DNA from: CAXXOK01 sp963675365
Lineage (GTDB): Bacteria > Bacillota > Clostridia > Christensenellales > Aristaeellaceae
Direction of reading: 5' to 3'
Length of the DNA: 64,000 nt
Assembly: GCA_963675365.2 (NCBI GenBank)
Contig: CAXXVA010000002.1
Location: forward strand, 558,001 to 622,000
Below, in pieces: positions 24,861 to 33,428 of the stretch. The first letter of the stretch is position 1, and each line of letters opens with the position of its first letter. The notes under the pieces were generated by a model. That model made no database searches. It was not told the DNA's origin and saw only the letters and a program-made list of their open reading frames with translations. A program made the position numbers and the translations under genes.

Positions 24861-25565
24861 TTATTCCATAGCCTCTGCCATATCGCAGTAGAACACGATG
24901 CCCATAAAGGTGATGGACAGAGAACCGTCTTCCAGCAGGCTGAAGGTCTGCGCAAATTCGTCGCCCAGATTGGAAGGAACGACCAGTTTGCCGTCTGTGA
25001 GCGTTCCCTCAACGGATTCCGCAGAGTCAAACGACACTACGCTGCCGTTTGAGATCTCAACAATTTCGCTGACATCGCCGAGCTGACCGGATTCCGCCAT
25101 CGAAGCAAACGGAACGATCATGCCGTATACGCTGACCGCGGTAATCGTCCAGGTGCCGTCAAAGGAGGCGATGCTGTCGGCCGCGATCTCGGCGGCGGGG
25201 ATAAAGTCGGGTTCCGCCGGTTCACGTCCAAAGTACATCTGGCTGCCTTCGTATTCCGCGAACAGCTGCCCCTCTTCAGTCATCGTAAACGTAAGCGGTT
25301 CGTCGTCTACGGTCACGGTCAGCGTATCGCCGTCGGCCGACCACAAGGCGGGTATGTCGTCCTCCCCGTACATGGAGTTCGTGGCGGTGCCGTCGGCATT
25401 CAGGTTCATGGTAATCTCCATGGTCGAGCCCGCGGGGTTGATGGCGATGCCGTTGTTGACGATCGATACCAGATACCAGGTGCCGGAGAAATCGGCGGCT
25501 TGCGCGGATACCAGCGCGGTGAGCATCAGCAGGGACAACAGCAGAGCGGTTATTTTTTTAGTCAT
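24861..25565 (-). CDS. secreted protein with two lipocalin-like repeats
   Basis: A 234-residue protein of unknown function. The signal peptide is MTKKITALLLSLLMLTALVS with AQA before the mature start. The mature part holds two similar units: FSGTWYLVSIVNNGIAINP ... and FDGTWTITAVSVYGMIVPF ..., each beginning with the GTW motif of lipocalin-like beta-barrel domains. It has no lipobox, so it is probably released. It is acidic. ATG 25565 follows AGAAGGAGA. A 5'-UTR hairpin (AATAACAGA/TCTGTTATT, about 25593-25632) precedes it. No operon partner is visible. Confidence 0.72.
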   Translation of the reverse strand: MTKKITALLLSLLMLTALVSAQAADFSGTWYLVSIVNNGIAINPAGSTMEITMNLNADGTATNSMYGEDDIPALWSADGDTLTVTVDDEPLTFTMTEEGQLFAEYEGSQMYFGREPAEPDFIPAAEIAADSIASFDGTWTITAVSVYGMIVPFASMAESGQLGDVSEIVEISNGSVVSFDSAESVEGTLTDGKLVVPSNLGDEFAQTFSLLEDGSLSITFMGIVFYCDMAEAME

Positions 25566-25757
25566 TGTAATTCTCCTTCTTATCAGTAGGTCAATAACAG
25601 ATTCGGCGGCATTGGCCGCATTTCTGTTATTGTATTATATCATAATATTCGCAGGATTTATCTGGATGAAACCGGAGATCTATGCGGAAAGCCGACACAG
25701 CGGCATTTTCTGAATGCTTCGTGCCTTTAAGATTCAAACCTTTATCCGTCCGATACA

Positions 25758-25792
25758 CCAAAAAACGCCCCCTTTTCGGGGGCGTTTTTTGG
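25758..25792 (-). terminator. terminator abutting tRNA-Ser
   Basis: CCAAAAAACGCCCCC (25758-25772) with GGGGGCGTTTTTTGG (25778-25792). It touches the tRNA CCA end directly. Confidence 0.85.
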
Positions 25793-25882
25793 TGGCGGAG
25801 AGTTAGGGATTCGAACCCTAGTCAGGTTTTGGCCTGAACACGATTTCCAGTCGTGCGCCTTCGACCACTCAGCCAACTCTCC
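25793..25882 (-). tRNA. tRNA-Ser (anticodon GGA), CCA encoded
   Basis: Reverse complement folds as a class II tRNA of 90 nt: acceptor GGAGAGT/ACTCTCC, anticodon stem CACGA/TCGTG around loop CTGGAAA (anticodon GGA, reading UCC and UCU), a long variable arm TTCAGG..CCTGA, and T arm AGGGTTCGAATCCCT. CCA is encoded at 25795-25793. Confidence 0.96.
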
Positions 25883-26131
25883 GTGGGTTGCTAAAGCGCA
25901 ACGAAAGTATTATAGGGGAACGGCGGGAGCTTGTCAATGTGCCGGTGCTTGCTTTTTGCCGCGTTTGCATATTCTTTGCGGCCCGCCTAGCGCCGCGCGG
26001 CCCGAATTGTGTTTTATACGGCGCTATCGTACAATTATACGGATGAAAACCATGATACTTGTTGCTCCGAAACATCATGTGCGGGTACGCCGGGTGTGCG
26101 ATACTTACATGGAAAGAGGGGCTTAAACGCA

Positions 26132-26968
26132 ATGAAGTGGATCGACAGGCTGAACCAGTGCATCGATTACATCGAGGATCATCTGGAAGATGAGATCGAC
26201 GCCGGGACGCTTTGCGGGATCGCCTGCCTGTCGCGCAGGTATTTCTTCGGGTTGTTTGAGGCCGCGTGCGGGATTTCCTGCTCCAACTACATCAGGAACA
26301 GGCGGCTCACCAGGGCGGCCGCCAAGCTGCAGGGGGGCATGAAGGTGATCGACGCCGCGTTCCTGTACGGGTACCAAAGCAGCGAAAGCTTTTCCAGAGC
26401 GTTCAAAGAGTTTCACGGCATTTCACCGTCCGCAGTCCGCCGAAGCCGTGCGCAGCTGAAGTCCTACTCCAGGCTCGTCTTTCAGATTAAAATCGTGGGG
26501 GCTGATTCCATGCTGTACCGTATCGAGGACAAGGGCGCGTTCACACTGGCGGGCCAATCCATCGTCACCAGAAACACCGAAGGCAACAACCGGGACATCC
26601 CGAAACTGTGGGACAGGCTGTCCGGCGACGGAACCATGACGCAGTTGAACAAACTGAGCACAAGCGGCAAGGCGTACGGGGCGTGCTTTGCCGTAAATGA
26701 GACCGATCAATCCTTCCGCTACGCGGTATCCGCGATCATCGACGGCAGCGCCGTAAAAGTACCCGGCGGGTTGGAAAGCCATGCGGTTCCGGCCGGGAAA
26801 TGGGCGATCTTCCCCAAAAAAGGAAAGGTCCCCGACGTCTTCGACGGGCTGTGGGACAGCATCCTGTCAGAATGGCTTCCGTCGCACGAGTACGAGTTTG
26901 ACCACGCAAGGCCGGATATCGAAAATTATATGGACGACGGTATCGAGATCTGGCTGCCGATCCAATAG
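26132..26968 (+). CDS. AraC-family regulator with GyrI-like effector domain
   Basis: A 278-residue transcription factor. The N-terminal ~100 residues carry two AraC helix-turn-helix units (DAGTLCGIACLSRRYFFGLF and AAFLYGYQSSESFSRAFKEF HGISPS). After residue 115 an effector-binding domain of the GyrI/SOUL type begins (MLYRIEDKGAFTLAGQSIVT) and ends ENYMDDGIEIWLPIQ. This order matches Rob/TipA-like multidrug-sensing regulators. ATG 26132 is downstream of AGAGGGG; the frame is open further upstream without a ribosome site. Targets are unknown; no transporter adjoins it. Confidence 0.88.
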   Translation: MKWIDRLNQCIDYIEDHLEDEIDAGTLCGIACLSRRYFFGLFEAACGISCSNYIRNRRLTRAAAKLQGGMKVIDAAFLYGYQSSESFSRAFKEFHGISPSAVRRSRAQLKSYSRLVFQIKIVGADSMLYRIEDKGAFTLAGQSIVTRNTEGNNRDIPKLWDRLSGDGTMTQLNKLSTSGKAYGACFAVNETDQSFRYAVSAIIDGSAVKVPGGLESHAVPAGKWAIFPKKGKVPDVFDGLWDSILSEWLPSHEYEFDHARPDIENYMDDGIEIWLPIQ

Positions 26969-26984
26969 CGCGCTGTTCGCCGCA

Positions 26985-27018
26985 CAAAAAAACCGCCTGT
27001 CTCAAGGGGTAGGCGGTT
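26985..27018. terminator. bidirectional terminator
   Basis: AACCGCCT (26991-26998) with AGGCGGTT (27011-27018). The A run before it gives a U-tract for the minus-strand ppa gene. Confidence 0.75.
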
Positions 27019-27028
27019 TGTTGATGGA

Positions 27029-27565
27029 TCACGACGCGCAGAATTTTGTTACGTACGCGTCCAGGCTTTTGCGGATGACTTTCTGTGCTTCGGCGTGGCC
27101 GTGCAGCTCGTCCACGACCGTTTCCTTGCCTTCCAGATTTTTATAAACCGAGAAGAAATGCGACATCTCCGAGAAGATGTGCTTGGGCAGTTCGTTGACG
27201 TCCTTATAGCCGTTGAAGGTCGGGTCCTGAAACGGGATGGCGATGATCTTTTCGTCCGGCCGGCCCTGATCGAGCATCGTCAGCACGCCGATGGGGTAGC
27301 AGCGCACCAGGCTCAGGGGCTGGATCACCTCGCTGGAGACCACCAGCACGTCCAGCGGGTCGTAATCTTCGGCGTAGGTGCGCGGAATCAGCCCGTAATT
27401 GCACGGGTAATGCGTGGATGTGTACAGGATACGGTCTAAAATCAAGCTGCCCGTTTCCTTGTCCAGCTCGTATTTTTTCTTCGAGCCTTTTTCGATCTCG
27501 ATGACGGCGATAAAATCCTTCGGCGTGATGCGTTTGGGGGAAATGTCGTGCCAGATGTTGCTCAT
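27029..27565 (-). CDS. ppa: inorganic pyrophosphatase, family I
   Basis: A 178-residue soluble enzyme that splits PPi to phosphate. The active-site signature DYDPLDVLV gives the metal-binding Asp residues, and KKYELDKETG plus YTSTHYPCNYGLIPRT match the N-terminal substrate-binding region. Start ATG 27565 follows GGGAGGG; an in-frame upstream extension to 27598 lacks a ribosome site. The same window carries a PPi-type phosphofructokinase, which competes for PPi, so how the two share the pool is an open question. Confidence 0.95.
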   Translation of the reverse strand: MSNIWHDISPKRITPKDFIAVIEIEKGSKKKYELDKETGSLILDRILYTSTHYPCNYGLIPRTYAEDYDPLDVLVVSSEVIQPLSLVRCYPIGVLTMLDQGRPDEKIIAIPFQDPTFNGYKDVNELPKHIFSEMSHFFSVYKNLEGKETVVDELHGHAEAQKVIRKSLDAYVTKFCAS

Positions 27566-27596
27566 GCGCGGTACCCTCCCATTTGTCTTTGCATGC

Positions 27597-27625
27597 ATTG
27601 TAACAAGCCCTGCGGCCTTTGTAAA
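27597..27625 (-). promoter_or_regulatory. promoter of ppa
   Basis: Minus strand TTTACA (27625-27620), 17-nt spacer, TACAAT (27602-27597). Confidence 0.75.
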
Positions 27626-27776
27626 GATTTCCCGAATTGTACTTCTTTTGTATCGAAAGACAGCTTCCGGCGGGTTTGTGTTCCGTGCGCCAAACTGGCG
27701 GCGGAACTACGATTGATCGTATCGATGCCGCGAACACCCCATACATCTTGTGTGCCGCCTCCGTTTCCGGCCGCGC

Positions 27777-27804
27777 TTGACAAGCTCCCGTAAACTCATA
27801 TAAT
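27777..27804 (+). promoter_or_regulatory. promoter of the fatty acid synthesis operon
   Basis: TTGACA (27777-27782), 16-nt spacer, TATAAT (27799-27804). Both boxes are consensus. Confidence 0.85.
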
Positions 27805-27820
27805 TAGTTAGACTAACGAA
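27804..27820 (+). promoter_or_regulatory. FabT/MarR operator candidate
   Basis: TTAGTTAG-A-CTAACGAA, arms matching at 7 of 8 positions, starts at the last base of the -10 box. It sits where binding by the MarR-type product of the first gene would block initiation. FabT autoregulation is known in streptococci. Confidence 0.65.
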
Positions 27821-27859
27821 ATTTGACCGGGCGCTGGGCCCGGAAAAGGCGGTCGGCGG

Positions 27860-28363
27860 ATGGACGCGTTCAACCAAGAGCTCAACCGGTTGCTGGTGAT
27901 GGCGTACCGCAAAATCGTCATGCTGGAGGAAGACATCATCAACCTGATCTCGGGCATGGAGCTTTCCATCAGCGAGATGCACATGCTGGAGGCCGTGGGA
28001 GAGAACAAGGACGAGGGCATACCCCTTTTTGAGCTGGCACAGGCGCTCAGGATCTCCGCGCCGACGGTAACGGTCGCCATCAACAAGCTGCAAAAAAAGG
28101 GATATGTGGAGAAAAGCAAATCCGAAACGGACAAACGTAGCGTGATCGTCAAGCTGTCGCGCATGGGCAAGAAAATGAACGCCGCGCACCGCTATTTTCA
28201 CGAGCAGATGGTCCGCGATATTGATAGATTACTCCTGCCACCGGAGCGGGAAGGGCTGCTCCGGGGTATTGTGGCATTGAACAGGTTCTTTGACGATGCG
28301 TTTGAAGAAGTGGAGGCGAAAAAGGAAGCAAGACGCATAACCAATCAAAATGAAAGTGTGTGA
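27860..28363 (+). CDS. fabT: MarR-family regulator of the fatty acid operon (FabT-like)
   Basis: A 167-residue winged-helix protein. The recognition region is FELAQALRISAPTVTVAINK, followed by the wing with KSETDKRSVIVKLS. Its place as first gene of the fab operon is the FabT arrangement known from Streptococcus and relatives, where FabT represses the operon when bound to long acyl-ACP. A palindrome overlapping the -10 box supports autoregulation. The ribosome site before ATG 27860 is weak (GGCGG). Function by synteny is strong; the ligand is inferred. Confidence 0.88.
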   Translation: MDAFNQELNRLLVMAYRKIVMLEEDIINLISGMELSISEMHMLEAVGENKDEGIPLFELAQALRISAPTVTVAINKLQKKGYVEKSKSETDKRSVIVKLSRMGKKMNAAHRYFHEQMVRDIDRLLLPPEREGLLRGIVALNRFFDDAFEEVEAKKEARRITNQNESV

Positions 28364-28367
28364 ATGA

Positions 28368-29324
28368 ATGAAAATACGGTCTTTCGGGCACGCGCTGCCC
28401 GCACAGGAGATCGATAACCAGAAGATCTCGGAAATCATGGATACCTCGGATGAATGGATCCAGTCCCACACCGGCATTTCCAGCCGTTACATCCTCTCAG
28501 GAGACGAAACCATCAGTACGCTCGGGGCGCAGGCCGCGAAAATGGCGCTTGACAGGGCGGGGCTTACGGTAGATGATATAGACTATATTCTGTGTTCCAC
28601 GACCTGTGGGGAGATGATTTTCCCCGCGACCGCCTGCCTGATCCAGCGCAAGCTTGGGGCCGGGTGCCCGGCGGTGGACGTGAACGCCGGATGCACAGGC
28701 TTTTTGTACGCGCTGGATATGGCCGACGCCATGCTGGAGCGCGGCAACGTTAAGCATGTGCTGGTCGTCGCCGCCGAACAGATCACCAGGCTCGCGGACT
28801 GGGCCGACCGCTCCACCAGCGTGCTCTTTGGCGACGCGGCGGGCGCGGCGGTGTGCGAAGCGGGCGACGGGGTCAAGGCCATCCACCTGACGGCAACGGG
28901 AAACCCGGACGTGCTTTCCGCAACCATGGACGGCGGAAACTGCCCGTACACGGAGCCCAAAATCGAAGCCTCGCCGCTGAAAATGAGCGGCCAGGAAATC
29001 TTCAAGTATGCCGTAACCCAGTCCAACAGGGACATTCACCATGTACTGCATCAGGGAGGGGTGAAATTAGGCGCTGTCGATCACTTTGTTCTTCATCAGG
29101 CCAACCGCCGCATCCTCGACGCCGCGTGCTCGCGCCTGAAACAGCCTGCCGAGAAGTTTCCCATGAACATCCAGACGCATGGGAACACGGGTTCGGCAGG
29201 AATACCCGTCCTGTTGTCCGAAATGATGGAGGATGGGCGCCTGCGAACGGGGGATACTCTCGTACTCAGTGCCTTCGGCGCGGGCCTTACCTCTGGGGCG
29301 GCGTTGCTCCAATTCAATATTTAG
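28368..29324 (+). CDS. fabH: beta-ketoacyl-ACP synthase III
   Basis: A 318-residue condensing enzyme that starts fatty acid synthesis from acyl-CoA and malonyl-ACP. The catalytic triad is visible: Cys in VNAGCTGF, His in LHQANRRI and Asn in HGNTGSAG. Length is typical. ATG 28368 is 4 nt after the fabT stop with only a weak ribosome site, so coupling is likely. AcpP follows after 13 nt. Starter specificity (straight or branched) cannot be read from the motifs. Confidence 0.96.
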   Translation: MKIRSFGHALPAQEIDNQKISEIMDTSDEWIQSHTGISSRYILSGDETISTLGAQAAKMALDRAGLTVDDIDYILCSTTCGEMIFPATACLIQRKLGAGCPAVDVNAGCTGFLYALDMADAMLERGNVKHVLVVAAEQITRLADWADRSTSVLFGDAAGAAVCEAGDGVKAIHLTATGNPDVLSATMDGGNCPYTEPKIEASPLKMSGQEIFKYAVTQSNRDIHHVLHQGGVKLGAVDHFVLHQANRRILDAACSRLKQPAEKFPMNIQTHGNTGSAGIPVLLSEMMEDGRLRTGDTLVLSAFGAGLTSGAALLQFNI

Positions 29325-29337
29325 GAGGACCAAATTT

Positions 29338-29559
29338 ATGAGCACTTATGAAACCATCGCAAAACTTCTGGCCGAATCCAAAGACCTTGACGTAAACGAC
29401 ATCCGACCGGACATGGGATTTGCCGAACTCGAACTGGACTCTCTGGACGTAGCCGAGCTGGTCATGAACCTGGAAGACGAACTTGGCGTACCCGTGGAGA
29501 TCGACGAATCGCTGCGTACCATCGCGGATCTGGTGGCGAAAGTAGATAACGCAAAATAA
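29338..29559 (+). CDS. acpP: acyl carrier protein
   Basis: A 73-residue acidic helical protein. Ser35 in ELDSLDVAEL is the 4'-phosphopantetheine attachment site. ATG 29338 follows AGGAGG spanning the fabH stop. The stop overlaps the fabK start by one base (TAATG). It carries the growing acyl chain to all enzymes encoded in this operon and to acyltransferases. Confidence 0.97.
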   Translation: MSTYETIAKLLAESKDLDVNDIRPDMGFAELELDSLDVAELVMNLEDELGVPVEIDESLRTIADLVAKVDNAK

Positions 29560-30506
29560 TGATCAACTCAATACTGACACGGGAACTGGGGCTTGACTAC
29601 CCCATTTTTCAGGGCGGTATGGCGTGGGTATCGGATGCGCAGCTCGCGGCGGCGGTTTCAAACGCCGGCGGGCTTGGCATTATATCCGCCATGAATCTGG
29701 ACGCCGACTACCTGCGCGGCCAGATCCGCAAATGCCGGACGCTGACCGACAGACCCTTCGGCGTGAACATCATGCTGATGAGCCCGTTCGTCAAGGACGT
29801 GGCACAGGTCTGCACAGAGGAAAAACCAGCCGTCGTCACCACCGGGGCGGGGCTGCCCAACCTCTATATGAAGGACTGGCTTGAGGCGGGCATCCGGGTG
29901 ATCCCCGTCGTGCCGTCCACCGCCATGGCAAGGCTCGTGGAACGCGCGGGCGCCTTTGCCGTAATCGCCGAAGGTGGCGAGTCCGGCGGACACATCGGCG
30001 ACCTGTCCACCATCACGCTCGTTCCCCAGGTGATCGACGCCGTGCGCATCCCCGTGATTGCCGCCGGCGGCATCGGCGACGGGCGCGGCGTGGCGGCGGC
30101 GATGATGCTGGGCGCCGTTGGCGTGCAGTGCGGAACCATTTTCCTGTGTTCGCAGGAATGTACCGTTCATGAAAATTACAAACAGAAGGTGCTGGCGGCC
30201 AAGGATATCGATACCATCGTCACCGGCAGGCGCCTCGGCCATGCCGTGCGTGCGATCCGCAGCCCCTTTACACGGAATTACTCAAAACTCGAGTATGAAA
30301 TCTCCACCAACGGGGAAGAACTGGAAGCCCTTGGCGTAGGCGCGCTCCGCAAGGCCGCCCTGAACGGCGACGTGGAAAACGGCTGCTTCATCGCGGGCCA
30401 GTGCAGCGCGATGGTCAGCGAGATCCGGCCCGCGAAGGAGATCATCGAAACGATGTTCAAGCAGGCTGAAACCCTTCTCAAAGGCGCTCCGGCATGGGTA
30501 AAATAG
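29559..30506 (+). CDS. fabK: enoyl-ACP reductase II, flavin type
   Basis: A 315-residue FMN enzyme of the 2-nitropropane dioxygenase/FabK family, catalysing the last reduction of each elongation cycle with NAD(P)H. It begins TRELGLDYPIFQGGMAWVSD, and the FMN motif GGESGGHIG and the later IPVIAAGGIGDGRG are diagnostic. FabK, unlike FabI, is triclosan-resistant; no fabI or fabL was seen. The gene overlaps fabD by 13 nt. Confidence 0.95.
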   Translation: MINSILTRELGLDYPIFQGGMAWVSDAQLAAAVSNAGGLGIISAMNLDADYLRGQIRKCRTLTDRPFGVNIMLMSPFVKDVAQVCTEEKPAVVTTGAGLPNLYMKDWLEAGIRVIPVVPSTAMARLVERAGAFAVIAEGGESGGHIGDLSTITLVPQVIDAVRIPVIAAGGIGDGRGVAAAMMLGAVGVQCGTIFLCSQECTVHENYKQKVLAAKDIDTIVTGRRLGHAVRAIRSPFTRNYSKLEYEISTNGEELEALGVGALRKAALNGDVENGCFIAGQCSAMVSEIRPAKEIIETMFKQAETLLKGAPAWVK

Positions 30507-31420
30507 CATTCGTATTCGCTGGCCAGGGCGCGCAGTACCCGGGCATGGGGCAGAGCGTCTACCGGGCGTCCGCCGCGGCCAAGGCGCTGATGGACCGTGC
30601 GGAAGCGCTTCGCAAAGGCACGCTTGACCAGTGCTTTGCCGCGGACAAGGAAACCCTGAGCCTGACCATCAACGCCCAGCCCTGCATGATGGCGGTGGAC
30701 TGCGCCTGCGCGGCCGCCCTGATGGAAGCGGGCGTTGTCCCCGACGGACTGGTCGGCTTCTCGCTGGGCGAGATCGCCGCGCTGGGCATGAGCGGGATGC
30801 TTGCGTTTGAGCAGGCGTTCACCCTGGTGAACAAACGCGCGCAGTTCATGCAGGATTGCGCGCAGCAAAACCCGGGCGGTATGGCCGCCGTGGTGAAACT
30901 TGAGGACCAGCAGGTGGAAGCGCTGTGCCAAACGCACGACGCTTACCCTGTCAACTACAACAGCCCCGGACAGGTGGTATGCGCGATGGCGCTTGATAAA
31001 ATGACCGCCTTCGCCCAGGCAGTGAAAGACGCGGGCGGGCGCGCCCTGCCCCTGAAGGTTTCCGGCGCGTTCCACAGCCCCTTCATGGCTGACGCCGCCA
31101 AGAAACTCGGCGACTACGCACAGACCCTGACATTCTCTGAACCTGCACGACCGCTGTACGCAAACGCGACCTGCGGCCTGTACACCGCAAAGGAAGCACC
31201 CGCGCTTCTTTCCATGCAGGTGGATCATCCCGTGCGTTTCACACGTCTCATCCGCGAACTGCTCGCATCAGATTATACGGACTTTATTGAAGTCGGCCCC
31301 GGCACGGTGTTAACCGGCCTGATCCAAAAGATCGGCGGGGCGGGCTATACCGGGCATGTGCAGGATGAGGAAACGCTCCGCGAGGTCGCCGACCATTACG
31401 GGGAGGGCGAAGCATGCTGA
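30494..31420 (+). CDS. fabD: malonyl-CoA:ACP transacylase
   Basis: A 308-residue enzyme loading malonate onto ACP. The opening FVFAGQGAQYPGMG and the nucleophile elbow GFSLGEIAAL (catalytic Ser) are present; the His partner is in GAFHSPFM. It starts inside fabK and its end overlaps fabG by 7 nt, so the three are tightly coupled. Confidence 0.96.
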   Translation: MGKIAFVFAGQGAQYPGMGQSVYRASAAAKALMDRAEALRKGTLDQCFAADKETLSLTINAQPCMMAVDCACAAALMEAGVVPDGLVGFSLGEIAALGMSGMLAFEQAFTLVNKRAQFMQDCAQQNPGGMAAVVKLEDQQVEALCQTHDAYPVNYNSPGQVVCAMALDKMTAFAQAVKDAGGRALPLKVSGAFHSPFMADAAKKLGDYAQTLTFSEPARPLYANATCGLYTAKEAPALLSMQVDHPVRFTRLIRELLASDYTDFIEVGPGTVLTGLIQKIGGAGYTGHVQDEETLREVADHYGEGEAC

Positions 31421-32154
31421 CGGGCAAAACGGCGCTGGTATCGGGCGGCAGCCGCGGCATCGGCCGCGCGATCTGCCTTGCGCTTGCCGCGCAGGGCGCG
31501 AACGTCGCCTTTGTATACGCGCGCAATCAGGCCATGGCCGACGAGACCGAAACCCTGCTGAAGGTCTATCCGGTATCGGTGAAAGCCTATGCCTGCGACG
31601 TGGCGGACTTCCAGGCCACGCAGGAGCTGGTGAAAACCGTCGCCAAGGACTTCGGAAGCCTGGACATCTTGGTCAACAACGCCGGCATTACCCGCGACAT
31701 GCTGGTGATGCGCATGAGCGAGCAGGACTTCGACGACGTACTGGACACCAACCTGAAAGGCGCGTTCAACCTGATCCGCCATACCTCCATGATCATGCTC
31801 AAGCAGCGCGCCGGACGCATCGTGAATATCACGTCCGTTTCGGGGCTGATGGGCAACCCGGGCCAGGCCAACTATTCCGCCGCCAAGGCGGGTATGATCG
31901 GCCTGACCAAAACCGTCGCCAAGGAACTTGCGTCGCGGGGCATCACCTGCAACGCCGTGGCCCCCGGCTTTATCCAGACGGATATGACCGGCGCTATGCC
32001 CGAGGCGATCCTGGAAAAAGCAATGGAATTTATTCCGCTCAAGCGGATGGGTACCGTAGAAGACGTCTCCGGCCTCGTCGCCTTCCTCTGCTCGGAGGAA
32101 GCGGCCTACATCACCGGACAGGTGATCCAGGTGGACGGCGGACTGCGCATGTAG
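31414..32154 (+). CDS. fabG: 3-oxoacyl-ACP reductase
   Basis: A 246-residue short-chain dehydrogenase reducing beta-ketoacyl-ACP with NADPH. Motifs: VSGGSRGIGRAI, the NNAG strand (VNNAGITRDM), active Ser in NITSVSG and YSAAKAGMIG with Tyr-x-x-x-Lys. The C-terminus TGQVIQVDGGLRM is classical. It lies in the usual position between fabD and fabF. Confidence 0.97.
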   Translation: MLTGKTALVSGGSRGIGRAICLALAAQGANVAFVYARNQAMADETETLLKVYPVSVKAYACDVADFQATQELVKTVAKDFGSLDILVNNAGITRDMLVMRMSEQDFDDVLDTNLKGAFNLIRHTSMIMLKQRAGRIVNITSVSGLMGNPGQANYSAAKAGMIGLTKTVAKELASRGITCNAVAPGFIQTDMTGAMPEAILEKAMEFIPLKRMGTVEDVSGLVAFLCSEEAAYITGQVIQVDGGLRM

Positions 32155-32186
32155 CCCAAACCGGAACCGATAGAGGAGGAAAATCT

Positions 32187-33428
32187 ATGAACCGCGTTGT
32201 GATTACCGGCATGGGCGTCATCAGCCCTGTCGGTTTGGACGTTAATACATTCTGGGATTCGCTGGTAACGGGGAAATGCGGCGTAAGCAGAATCACAAGC
32301 TATGATCCTTCGAATATGAAGGTACAGCTCGCCGCGGAGGTGAAGGGTTTCGATCCGCAAACCTTCGGCATCGAAAAAAGCGCCGCGCGCAAGATGGATC
32401 CGTTCGTGCAGTATGCGCTGGCCGCCGCCAAGGAAGCCATGGAACAGTCCGGGCTCAAAGCCGGGGAGAACATTCCGGGCGAGCGCCTCGGCGTGTATAT
32501 CGGCTCGGGCATCGGCGGCATCCAGACCTTTATGGAAGCGGCCACCACCTGCAACCAAAAGGGTCCGGAGCGCATCTCGCCGCACTTCATCCCCAAGCTG
32601 ATCGCCAATATGGCGTCCGGCCATACCGCGATTACCTACGGCGCCAAGGGCCCGACCCTGCCCGTGGTTACGGCGTGCGCGACAAGTAACCACGCCATCG
32701 GCGAGGCTTTCCACGCCATCAAGGGCGGGTATGCCGACGCGATCATCGCGGGCGGCAGCGAAGCGACCATCATGCCGCTGGCAGTCGGCGGCTTTACCAA
32801 CTGCATGGCGCTGACCACCGCCACCGATCCGCTTTTAGCCAGTTTGCCGTTTGACAGCCGCAGGGGCGGTTTCGTCATCGGCGAAGGCGCGGCCGTGGTG
32901 GTGCTTGAATCCGAAGAACACGCCAGGAAACGCGGCGCGACGATCTTCGCTGAGGTCTGCGGCTACGGAAACACCTGCGACGCCTTCCATATCACCGCGC
33001 CCGATCCTTCGGCGCAAAGCGCCGCCCGTGCCATCCGCCTTGCGATGGAGGAAGCCGGGTACGCGGAGTCCGACAGTGTGTATATCAACGCCCACGGCAC
33101 CGGCACGCAGCTCAACGACGGCAGCGAGACCAAAGCCATCAAGATCGCCATGGGCGAGGAGGCGGCGCACCGCGCCATGGTGTCCTCCACCAAATCGGAA
33201 ACCGGGCACATGCTGGGCGCGGCGGGAGCCGCCGAATGCATCGCGTGCGCGCTGGCGCTGAAGGAAGGCGTTCTGCCGCCGACCATCGGGCTGACGGAAC
33301 CCGACCCCGAATGCGATCTGGATTACATTCCGCTGGTCAAGCGGGATGTGCAGTGCGACCTCGCGCTGAATATCTCGCTCGGGTTTGGCGGCCACAATGC
33401 CTGTGTTGCGTTACGGAAGGTGAAATGA
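32187..33428 (+). CDS. fabF: beta-ketoacyl-ACP synthase II
   Basis: A 413-residue elongation condensing enzyme. The Cys-His-His triad is visible in TACATSN, NAHGTGTQLND and KSETGHMLGAAG, and GFGGHNACV closes the protein. The loop after the catalytic Cys reads ATSNHAIGEAF, where many FabF have ATGTNAIGDAF. ATG 32187 follows AGAGGAGG; the frame is open far upstream through fabG, which is coincidental. The stop overlaps the accB start. Confidence 0.96.
   Translation: MNRVVITGMGVISPVGLDVNTFWDSLVTGKCGVSRITSYDPSNMKVQLAAEVKGFDPQTFGIEKSAARKMDPFVQYALAAAKEAMEQSGLKAGENIPGERLGVYIGSGIGGIQTFMEAATTCNQKGPERISPHFIPKLIANMASGHTAITYGAKGPTLPVVTACATSNHAIGEAFHAIKGGYADAIIAGGSEATIMPLAVGGFTNCMALTTATDPLLASLPFDSRRGGFVIGEGAAVVVLESEEHARKRGATIFAEVCGYGNTCDAFHITAPDPSAQSAARAIRLAMEEAGYAESDSVYINAHGTGTQLNDGSETKAIKIAMGEEAAHRAMVSSTKSETGHMLGAAGAAECIACALALKEGVLPPTIGLTEPDPECDLDYIPLVKRDVQCDLALNISLGFGGHNACVALRKVK

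Noticed and set aside
26043..26126. Short ORF of 27 codons before the AraC gene
   Set aside because: No ribosome site precedes its ATG and the sequence shows no other sign of coding.
31356..32186. Open frame continuous with fabF that would give a 690-residue protein
   Set aside because: The upstream part is fabG read in another frame. FabF begins at ATG 32187 with its own AGAGGAGG site and the usual MNRVVITGMG start.
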